Shown: positions 21,895 to 31,641 of the stretch, piece after piece
Numbering within the stretch: the stretch's first letter is position 1
Layout: each line of letters begins with the position of its first letter
NCBI GenBank assembly: GCA_030248135.1
Contig: JASANC010005472.1
Span: forward strand, 1-64,000
Reading direction: 5' to 3'
Source: Theristus sp. LFF4_11
Taxonomy: Eukaryota > Nematoda > Chromadorea > Monhysterida > Xyalidae
DNA length: 64,000 nt
The notes under the pieces: generated by a model
What the model saw: only the letters and a program-made list of their open reading frames with translations
Databases searched by the model: none
Told to the model about the DNA's origin: nothing
Position numbers and translations under genes: made by a program

Positions 21895-22750
21895 TAGCGC
21901 GGAGGTCTCGGGGGCGGGTGCTCTGGGGGTGGTGTGTACCCCCCACCTCCCCCGTTTTCGGTACTGTTGTCTGCAGGGGTCGAGCCCGATTTTTGACGAT
22001 TTCGAGGGGGGTCCGCCCAAATTGGGGGGGGGGGGTTTGCCGGGTGGGGGGGTGTCGACTTGGTTGGGGGGGGACTCCCCGATTTCGTGGGGGGGGGGGT
22101 CCGGTCCGAGAGATGCCAAAATCGTAGGGGGGGGGGGGGTAAAATTTTTTCAAACAACTGAAAATCTAACTGGTATGTGCAAACTGCAAATGGTACGTTT
22201 TGTGGTCAAAATGGATAAAAAATTTTGTCAAAAAAACTAAAATAACCCGTTTCATTGTGTAAATGGTAAGAAAAACTATTTGCATTGCGTTTTGAATGGT
22301 TTGCAGTAATTTTCTGAGTGAATATAGATCTCCACTGGAATTTGGCGAGGTTAAATCAGTGGTCCAAGTCTTATAGATCTTAGGAGGGGGGGGGGGGGTC
22401 AAGTGCAAAAACTAAGTGATACCACACCTAAAAGTAGCCATTCAACACTCAAATATACTATGCTAAGGTAGAGCAAAAAAATTTGTGAAAAAGTGCTCGA
22501 AAATGCACTTTTTTACTGTTTTAAGAGACAAATTTGGGTCTTGGGAGGTCGAATTTAAAATTTGAAAGTTCGGAGGGTCAAAATCTGGGAGGGGGTCTAA
22601 GCCCCCAATCTCGAGATGGTGGGGGGGGGGGGTGTGGTTTTGGACCTAAATTGGGGAAGGGGGTTGGGGGGTTTGCCTTGTGGGGGGGGGGGGATGTCGA
22701 CTTCATTGGGGGGTACCGAGTTTGGGGTGGGTGGGTCGTGTGTGTGTGTC
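21895..22750. repeat. G-run-rich low-complexity tract
   Basis: Two clusters (21905-22140 and 22380-22735) of G runs, many of 5-12 bases, separated by short unique spacers, all on the plus strand. Open frames across it are Gly- or Pro-rich artefacts of the composition. Similar G runs occur in the elements at 19195-19300, 20160-20330, 43937-43970 and 48465-48495. Confidence 0.8.
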
Positions 22751-23067
22751 ACGAAACTAATAATTGTGAATAATTAGTCAATTTTCATTAAATTTTGTCG
22801 AGTTTAGAAGAAAATTGTGGATAGCTGGCAAACATTTTGTGGGTAGGTAGACAGCTGGAAGAAATTAGTTTGGAGGGGGCGTACAGAATGCACAGGCAAC
22901 AGTTTAACACGCTACCACCCAGACCACGAGTGTGACAGATTATTTGCCAAATCAACTACGATAACTCTGCAACTATCAAAGGAGGTGTTTTCTCTGTGGT
23001 TTGCTTTTTCATTTCCGTGTTTTGTCTATTTTTCTGAGTTGTTTTCTCAGTGTCAGTTTCCATTGTA

Positions 23068-23987
23068 CAGGGTGGGCCAAAAAAAAGGTTCCATTTTCAA
23101 ACTGCTGTCACTGGCTGGTGTTTCAATATTATGAGCTGAAATTTTCAGCATTGATAAAACATGTGATGCCATTTTTCTGACAAAATTTTTATCCAGTTTG
23201 GTCAAGTAGATTCAGTTTTACAGCGCAATGTTTAAAAATTCCCAAATTTTCAAAAAAAACGGATTTTTAACCAAGAATTTCACAACGAATCATTGCTCAT
23301 AGACATCCAAATTATTATCAAGGTTTGTCGTCCGGCAGCGGCTGGATTGAATTTTACGCGAAACTGGCGAGTCACTGCAGAAAAACTTTCAGATTGCTCC
23401 CACCAGATAGCACACCAGACCCGTTGTTCTGCTGTCCACTTAACCATGACGAAACTGCAGAAAACTGAAACTGAAACACTGTTTTTATTCAAACCGCAGA
23501 AAATTTTTTTAAAAGAAACAAATTAACAGACAGAGCAACACAGAAAACAAAAAATCAACTGAACAATTCTTTCTGTCGCAGTCGCATGGCTGCTGACTCG
23601 AGTCCGTTGTGAAACATCCGAATTTCGCTCGAGGTGCTCAAATGCAATTTAAGTGTGAAAGAGTGAAACCTTTCCACTCTGAGCGCATGATTTGAACTAT
23701 CACGGGTATCCAAAAAGACCCATTTGTCACCTTTGCAACAGTTTCAAAATTGAATCACGCATCTTGATACTAATTTTTTCTTGCACTCATTACAGTCAAT
23801 TTGTTGATTTTTCGAGCTTCTTAGAAAATTTGCCACAGTGAGCGCTAGGAATTGTATATCGGAAAAACATTTTTGTCAGTAAAATGGCAACACATGTTTT
23901 ATCAGTGCTGAAAATTTCAGCTCATAATATTGAAACACTAGCCAGTGACAGCAGTTTGAAAATGGAACCTTTTTTTGGCCCACCCTG
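23068..23987 (-). mobile_element. Mariner/Tc1-type element, 920 bp, internally deleted
   Basis: Inverted ends CAGGGTGGGCCAAAAAAAAG continuing for about 90 bp, flanked by TA (23066-23067 and 23988-23989). On the minus strand about 23449-23280 encodes a transposase N-terminus: MVKWTAEQRVWCAIWWEQS followed by FSAVTRQFRVKFN, the helix-turn-helix style start of mariner-family transposases. The catalytic DDE/D part is missing and stops follow, so the copy is defective. Confidence 0.85.
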
Positions 23988-24689
23988 TAGATATAATTTG
24001 ATTCCATAAGTATTATCATGCGGATGCGCGAGCGAGCGCAGCGAGCGGAGAGCGCATCACGCATAATATGAGCCGTTATACCCCAGCGCGCTTTTTTCAA
24101 AATTGCTCGCTGCCTCCAGCGAGCATAGTATAAGCCACAAACTTGGTTCCGTGCACACGAAACGAACACCCAAAGTTGTGCTTGGAGCCGTGAAAAAATT
24201 TTTATCCGACTACTTTTCATACGCTGTAGACACGAAAAACCTATTCTGAAATTTATGTTACTTATTTTCCTTGGTATTTTTTTTTCTGGTATGTAATCAA
24301 CATGTGTTCGCCCTTTCAATTTTTACCTGCGACACTTTCGCAGTCGAACAAAAATGTTCCCTGGGGTAATTCCACCCGGAGATTTTGAAAATTGGGTTAA
24401 TTTTTTACCCAGACCCTGTTTTTGGGTAAAAAATTGGGCATTTTTAATTGTTGGGAGGGTTTTCACCTGGTTTTAAGTGTTCGCCCTTTCAATTTTTAGC
24501 TGGGACACTTTCACAGTTGAACAAAATTGTTTCCTAGGGTAATTTCATCCGTAGATTCTGAAAATTTAGTTTATTTTTTTGCCCGGGCATTTTTTTGGGG
24601 TCAAAATTGTGCATTTTTTAAAGTTGGTAGCATTTTGACTGGGTATCAGTTTTTCACTCTTACAAATTTTGTCTGAGCTACGAAAAATA

Positions 24690-26930
24690 GGAGAAATGTT
24701 TAGTCCGTAGGAATTCAATGCGCTGATCACGGATTTTGGGTTAGTTTTCTTACGTGAGCAACTCTAGATGCTGAATCGTGACGATATCGGGCGAATCGGC
24801 CGTGGAAATCGGCGAAATCGGTCCACGAACGAAAAACAAGAAAAGGGTGTTTTCCAGGGTAATTCAATGCGCCGATCACGAATTTTAAGTTAGTTTTCTT
24901 ACGTGAGCAACTCTAGATGTTGAATCGTGACGATTTCGGGCGAATCGGCCGTGGAAATCGGCGAAATCGGTCCAGGAACGAAAAACAAGAAAAGAGTGTT
25001 TTCCAGGGTAATTCAATGCGCTGATCACGAATTTTGGGTTAGTTTTCACACGTGAGCAACTCTAGATGCTGAATCGTGACGATTTCGGGCGAATCGGCCG
25101 TGGAAGTTGGCGAAATCGGTCCAGGAACGAAAAAGAAGAAAAGGGTGTTTTCCAGGGTAATTCAATGCGCTGATCACGAATTTTGGGTTAGTTTTCTTAC
25201 GTGAGCAACTCTAGATGCTGAATCGTGACGATTTCGGGCGAATCGGCCGTGGAAGTTGGCGAAATCGGTCCAGGAACGAAAAACAAGAAAAGGGTGTTTT
25301 CCAGGGTAATTCAATGCGCTGATCACGAATTTTGGGTTAGTTTTCTTACGTGAGCAACTCTAGATGCTGAATCGTGACGATTTCGGGCGAATCGGCCGTG
25401 GAAGTTGGCGAAATCGGTCCAGGAACGAAAAACAAGAAAAGGGTGTTTTCCAGGGTAATTCAATGCGCTGATCACGAATTTTGGGTTAGTTTTCTTATGT
25501 GAGCAACTCTAGATGCTGAATCGTGACGATTTCGGGCGAATCGGCCGTGGAAGTTGGCGAAATCGGTCCAGAAACAAAAAAAACAAGAAAAGGGTGTTTT
25601 CCAGGGTAATTCAATGCGCTGATCACGAATTTTGGGTTAGTTTTTTATGTGAGCAACTCTAGATGCTGAATCGTGACGATTTCGGGCGAATCGGCCGTGG
25701 AAGTTGGCGAAATCGGTCCAGAAACGAAAAAGAAGAAAAGGGTGTTTTCCAGGGTAATTCAATGCGCTGATCACGAATTTTGGGTTAGTTTTCTTACGTG
25801 AGCAACTCTAGATGCTGAATCGTGACGATTTCGGGCGAATCGGCCGTGGAAGTTGGCGAAATCGGTCCAGGAACGAAAAACAAGAAAAGGGTGTTTTCCA
25901 GGGTAATTCAATGCGCTGATCACGAAATTTGGGTTAGTTTTTTTACGTGAGCAACTCTAGATGCTGAATCGTGACGATTTCGGGCGAATCGGCCGTGGAA
26001 GTTGGCGAAATCGGTCCAGGAACGTAAAACAAGAAAAGGGTGTTTTCCAGGGTAATTCAAGGCGCTGATCACGAATTTTGATTAGTTTTTTACGTGAGCA
26101 ACTCTAGATGCTGAATTGTGACGATTTCGGGCGAATCGGCCGTGGAAATTGGCGAAGCGGTCCAGGAACGAAAAACAAGAAAAGGGTGTTTTCCAGGGTA
26201 ACTCAATGCGCTGATCACGAATTTTGGGTTAGTTTTCTTACGTGAGCAACTCTAGCTGCTGAATCGTGTCGATTTCGGGCGAATCGGCCGTGGAAGTTGG
26301 CGAAATCGGTCCAGGAACGAAAAACAAGAAAAGGGTGTTATCCAGGGTAATTCAATGCGCTGATCACGGATTTTCGGTTAGGTTTCTTATGTGAACAACT
26401 CTAGATACTAAATCGTGACGATTTCGGGCGAATCGGCCGTGGAAATTGGCGAAATCGGTCCAGAAACGAAAAACCAGAAAAGGGTGTTTTTCAGGGTAAT
26501 TCAATGCACTGATCCCGGATTTTGGGTTAGTTTCTTATGTGAGCAACTCTAGATACTGAATCGTGACGATTTCGGGCGAATCGGCCGTGGAAGTTGGCGA
26601 AATCGGTCCCAAAACGAAAAACAAGAAAAGTGTGTTTCCCAGGGTAATTCAATGCGCTGATCACGGATTTTGGGTTAGTTTTTTATGTGAGCAACTCTAG
26701 ATACTGAATCGTGACGATTTCGGGCGAACCGCCGTGGAAATTAGCGAAATCGGTCCAAATACAAAAAACTGTGTTGTCCATGGTAATTCATTGCGCCGAT
26801 CACGGCTTTTGGGTCAGTTTTCTTATGTGAGCAATTCTAGATACTGAATCGTGACGATGTCGGGCAAATCGGCCGTAGAAATAGCATAGGCGAAATCGGC
26901 CCAAAAAACGAAAAATGAAAACCCTGAGGT
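24690..26930 (+). repeat. Satellite array, 149-bp monomer, about 15 copies
   Basis: The phrase TCCAGGGTAATTCAATGCGC recurs at 24853, 25002, 25151, 25300 and 25449, that is, every 149 bp, and then with small indels to about 26790. Each unit also contains TGATCACGAATTTTGGGTTA, GCAACTCTAGATGCTGAATC and CGAATCGGCCGTGGAA. Central units are nearly identical and edge units are diverged. Two more distant relatives precede the array (24355 and 24530). Confidence 0.97.
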
Positions 26931-27009
26931 ATCCGGGGTTTAGAAGAATGTGTGACCAACGAGATGTGAATTTGGTTCGACCTTCGGGACTTATTTAAAA
27001 GTCAGAATA

Positions 27010-27805
27010 TTATCTAAAAATGCGGGAGACGCATATAAAAGGAGGAATATGGCTTTGTGTAAGCAGTGAGAGACTTGGCTCGACAACTCTTTTCAAGTCT
27101 CTGATGTGGTACACACGGATACAAGTACATAAAAGCCATATTTTTGCGCCGTTTATTCACTATTTCGGTTGCACATGTACTTTGTAGACAATTAAAACTT
27201 CAACATTTGCGGTATTTCGGGCATTTAGCGACCACTAAAACCACTAAAATAACGATCAGACTTCAGATCGCTGATACTGGTTTGCCCAGAACAAAGTGTA
27301 TCGCAGAGGCATTAGGGAACGCCAGGTCTCCTTCTGTGGCAAAGGCAACGACTCACGGGACAGACAGTTTTGCCACTTGAGTTTGGTAAAAAGGCTGAAA
27401 ATCAACGGAAGACAACACCTTTTTGTCACTGGTGCTGGTGTGTACACAGCGATGCGTACGTTAGCAACGATAAAACCACATGAAACAATGTTTTGCAGTC
27501 TCTGATTTTTCTGTTTTTGCACAGAATTTACAGATTGTTGATTTACAGAAGTTCTGCACAGAATTTGCACAGAATTTCGCACATGATGTGATTTCGAACT
27601 AAACTGGAAAGGACAGTGAAAAATAATTTTAAAACTGTTTTACACTTTTCAGTAAAACAAACGCGGCGCAAAAATATAGCTTTTATGTACTTGTATCCGT
27701 GTGTACCACATCAGAGACTTGAAAAGAGTTGTCGAGCCAAGTCTCTCACTGCTTACACAAAGCCATATTCCTCCTTTTATATGCGTCTCCCGCATTTTTA
27801 GATAA
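27010..27805. mobile_element. Element with about 150-bp terminal inverted repeats, 796 bp
   Basis: The left arm 27010-27155 (TTATCTAAAAATGCGGGAGA onward) is repeated inverted with very few changes at about 27655-27805. Each arm contains TATAAAAGGAGG and a hairpin (AGAGACTTG...CAAGTCTCT). The 500-bp centre has no convincing coding sequence. A target duplication could not be assigned. Confidence 0.8.
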
Positions 27806-28588
27806 TTCAAAACGTATTTTTGAAGCAGCTGCATGATGTTAGGGTCGGGCGCACACACTTTTCCCGCAAACAACTCATCATTCACGGACGTAACAATGGA
27901 ATTAGCATGTTGTTGTTGTCGTTGTCCATGATAATGACAAATAGCCGTAAAACAACCATGTTTCAATGGTAGTGTTCTTTTTACGGGTGTTTGCGCGGAC
28001 ATGGTGCAGTGCACAGACACCACGTTCGAGGTCACCGTCTTCGTCGTTGTCGGCGACTGTCATGCCCATTGAACAAATTGGTTGGCACGTCCCGTTCGTA
28101 CGTAGATGTACAATCAACAATTTTCCTTTAGTTTTTTACGACGCAAATACCTCTTACACTCGTGTAATGTATCATATTGACGTGATTTTTCGCGCCGTCT
28201 TCTCGACGTTTCCGACGACAGCGGCGTTGTTGTGCGTTGTGTTCTTGTGTGTGTGTGTGGCTTTTTAACACACCGGTAATTGGTATTTCACACTACACCC
28301 TTCGACATCCTAGTCAATTTGCGCAAAATACATCTAGTTAACGCGGCTTTTGTTTATTTGATGGTTTAGTGTGTATATTACATATATCACGTTCGAACGT
28401 GTAATTTTTGCTCGAATTATTCGAAACGTTCGGTGGTGGTCATTCTGCAATTTTTGGTCAAGATCTACAATGTCGTGCCGAGGCGATTTAAAAATTTTTG
28501 CAATTCTTTTAAACAATTCAACATTTTTTAGGCGGTCCATCATACAGTTCCAATGACGAATACATAACTCCCCGACTAAAATTCAACA
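27806..28588. other. Intergenic stretch upstream of the ShKT/PAN gene
   Basis: About 780 bp. A minus-strand open frame (28035-27806) has ordinary-looking composition but no recognisable homologue and runs straight into the TIR element. A CA/TG-rich patch lies at 28240-28260. No promoter motif could be assigned. Confidence 0.4.
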
Positions 28589-30132
28589 ATGCTGCCACCA
28601 GCATTGATCGGTTCCGTCGGCAGCATTCCACGGGCCCGGTGTGCGATTGCAAATCTTCTGACTCAGCTGTTCGTGCTGTTGCTCGTCAGCCGATATGGGT
28701 CGTCCTACGTGTCCGAGCCGACGTTCTCACTGGTGGTGCCGCCTTGTACTGACTCGAACGTGAAATGTCTCACATGGGCAAAGATGAAGGAGTGCAAATC
28801 GAATCCACAGTGGATGCTGGTCAACTGCAGATGTGCGTGCTCGTTCCAACTCGGTATACCAATGAAGGCATTCCCAGGTATGCTGCGATGCGTTGTTTAG
28901 TTTGTTTGTTCTGCTGTGGTAAAAATCATTGCTGTATGACCATTGAACCGATTATACATGTAAAAAAAAGTTAAACAGTTTTATCGTTTCAGACGTACTC
29001 CAGTGGTTATCCGTGGAAGGATGGGTGATTCGAAAAGCTTGCCTCCGTGGACGAAATCAAGGACCGCCTATTTATAGGGTCTGTTCAATGGTGGTTTCCT
29101 TGAGCGTTATCGGCTGAAGTTTGAAAGATGTTTTTACCATTGGCTGTCTTAACTTTTGTTTTGAAACATCCGACTTGAATCAAATCAATGCTTTGAAATT
29201 AAAGACGCAAACTTTTGATATGTGAACTCGAAAATCAAACTTCAGAGAACAAGCGGTTTGGCCAAGTTTTGTTGAGTCAGACACCCGCCCGTTAAAAACT
29301 TTAGAGAAACGAAGAAACAGCTCCGGCAACGTTGTTTGGAACAATGTACGGAGAGACGAACTTGTCTATTTTCTCGTGTCCATTTTTGCTTTGACCTGGT
29401 CACTTGGTGCACAATAACTTCTTTGCCGTTACAGATCGACACAATGCGCGAGTGCATCCGCCTGTGCGAGCAGGAACAACGGTTCAAATGTCGCTCTGTC
29501 GATTATCGCCCCTACGATCACATTTGTGCGCTCAGCAGCGAAGACAGTCACACGGCGAAGGGCGACTTCTTTTCGCCTTGCTATCTGGACTATGGACTGT
29601 TCGACACGTGGTACGCCGAGAGGAGAACAGGTTGGTAAACAAGCGTAAACAGCAACGACACAGCATTTGCAAGGATTCATTCACAGGGTGATAACACAAT
29701 AACAGCAATAATACATCCGCTTGTCATCCAGAATCGGCGAACAGCTTCACCACCGCTTACTCAACAAATTATTGAACAAGTTGTTGAGCTGCTACTGGTT
29801 GTTATTTGTTCAGCCACCAAAAATAGTGCAGCACATTTATCGTGTACAAAATCGTGAAACGGCTAATTTTCTGGCAGCTCAACAATTCGTTGAATAATTT
29901 GTGGAGTGGGCGTTCTCAGTGACAATAATACAACAATGTATTTGTTAAGTTAGAGGCACTACACTTTTTGTTTGCAGCTGCCTGCCTGGATGAATACCGC
30001 GAGTGTCGAAGTTTAGCGCTCGCTGGTGACTGCCAGTCGAACGAAAGCTGGATGCAGATGCACTGTTGCTCTGCGTGTGCGACGTTGCCGCCGTGGATCA
30101 AGGAACGATTCGTGAAACACATACGCCGGTGA
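28589..30132 (+). CDS. Secreted ShKT-PAN-ShKT protein
   Basis: Four exons join in frame: 28589-28877, 28993-29078, 29435-29630 and 29978-30132, giving 241 residues. The N-terminus has a hydrophobic signal segment (NLLTQLFVLLLVSRYGSS). The first ShKT-like cysteine module is PPCTDSNVKCLTWAKMKEC..WMLVNCRCAC. The middle (ACLRGRNQGPPIYRIDTMREC, CIRLCEQE, FKCRSVDYRPYDHICALS) fits a PAN/apple domain. The last exon is a second ShKT module, ACLDEYRECRSLALAGDC...MHCCSAC. ShKT and PAN modules mediate protein or carbohydrate binding outside the cell, and ShKT modules can block potassium channels; no specific activity is inferred here. Intron 3 holds a small MITE. Confidence 0.85.
29758..29907. mobile_element. 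Short palindromic MITE in a ShKT/PAN intron
   Basis: CTCAACAAATTATTGAACAA with GTTGAGCTGC at the left is mirrored by GCAGCTCAACAATTCGTTGA at the right, ending AATAATTTGTGGAG. About 150 bp, non-coding. Confidence 0.7.
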
Positions 30133-31641
30133 AAACAGGAAACACGCTGCTGAAAAATCTGTTTATTTTCGTCGTCACAATGTTGCTTCGCTCGTGTGTC
30201 ACTGAGTCTGCCTCCGCGCTATATGTTTGAAAGACAAAAGGTGCTATGTTAAAAGTTGCGTTATTAACGCTTGCTAAATTTGTTTCAACGGTTTTGATGG
30301 TGTTTTAGTTCCGTGTTTTTTTAATAAGGATAGCTAAATGATAATGTTTTGCCGTACCCTACCCTGAAGCTTTATAATGAATGTGTTACGTCATTATTGA
30401 GTGCTGGCATTGTGTCCTGCTTCAGGTCATTTTATATGTAAACAGTGTCTTTGTTAAACCTTTTTTCGCAGAGTACAGAGCTCGCGAAACTTTAACTCTC
30501 AATAGGAACGTATTGTTAAATCACAAAGATGACAGGTTTAAAGAAACACACTGTACATGTATCTTGAAGGTGTTCACTGGCTTGTTTTGAAATCTGTTTG
30601 CAACATTCCAATCTATCACCGTGATTAAGTTTTTTTATCCGCAATAAAACCAAAAACAACGTTCACTCAAATTATTCGCATGATACATTAACATCACGAG
30701 ACGGACTTTAAAACTGAAACAAGAAGATTGCTCGTTGTTTGCAAAAATTACAAACAGTCACGCAGAATCAAATACATTTAGCATCAGTGGCCGCAAATGA
30801 TCAGGAATCATTTCTTAAAAATATGACTGAAACATTTACTGGAAAAGTCATTTCGTTACATATTGATAGCGATGTTTCTAACATCTTCCATTGTACGTGC
30901 AGATCTTCCGGAGTCTCTTAATTTTTTAATAAAACGTGTTTGTTGTGCAGCCGGCCGTGCATTACGAATACTAACTGTAGTTTTTTTTCTAATCAATGCC
31001 TTGTAACCAATAACTTTTCAATCTCAATGATAAAAGAAAGTGATTATGGTCTTGAAGATTAGAACCAGCAGCACTAACGAGGCCAAAGTTTAATTCAAAC
31101 ATCGTTGAAAGCTATATCATTCTGTTTTGCTAATATGAAACGGTAAGCTTTCGTTAAAAAGGTGAAAATCGCAAAGGATATTTGCAGGTTTAACAGGTTA
31201 GTTCGCAGGTAAAAGAAAATATTACATCCACTATAATTCAGGCCAGAGAGCTTTCTGTGAAATCCCCTGAAATGTTTCATCCGCAGCCCGTAATAATCTT
31301 TCAAACAAATAACTTCCCACACGTAACTTCATTTTATGCGTGACACGTTAAAACTAGATTCAGCTCAGATGTTCTGCCGCGCATGTTAAAACGAAAACCG
31401 TTTTTTTTCTTCTCTATTTGTTCCGGAAAACAGGTAAATGAGTCGAACTAACTCATGAGCAAACGACCGTCAACCGCAAAAACTGATGTTGACCCAGAAC
31501 GTATGACTTTACTTGATTTGCCTAATAATATGAGAAAAGTTAACGGAATCGAAGACTCCTGATACAAAGAAGGGAAAATTACAAAAAAACGTTCAGTTTG
31601 TGGCACATTACATAACATATCAATAACTGACGGACCAAGTA
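30133..31641. other. Intergenic stretch, nothing recognised
   Basis: About 1.5 kb between two plus-strand genes. AT-rich; an AATAAA (30642) may end the upstream transcript. Short open frames look random. Confidence 0.45.

Noticed and set aside
19074..22157. Many Gly- or Pro-rich open frames across the G-run region
   Set aside because: They exist on both strands only because of poly-G/poly-C composition in transposon ends; no codon structure or splice context supports them.
24690..26930. CRISPR-like array
   Set aside because: The repeated unit is the whole 149 bp without unique spacers, in a eukaryotic genome; it is a satellite.
27806..28035. Minus-strand frame next to the long-TIR element as a gene cut by it
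   Set aside because: Composition is plausible but no continuation is found on the other side of the element and no homologue is recognised.
31095..31322. Minus-strand 75-codon frame upstream of the receptor gene
   Set aside because: AT-rich, no splice signals or motif; likely random.
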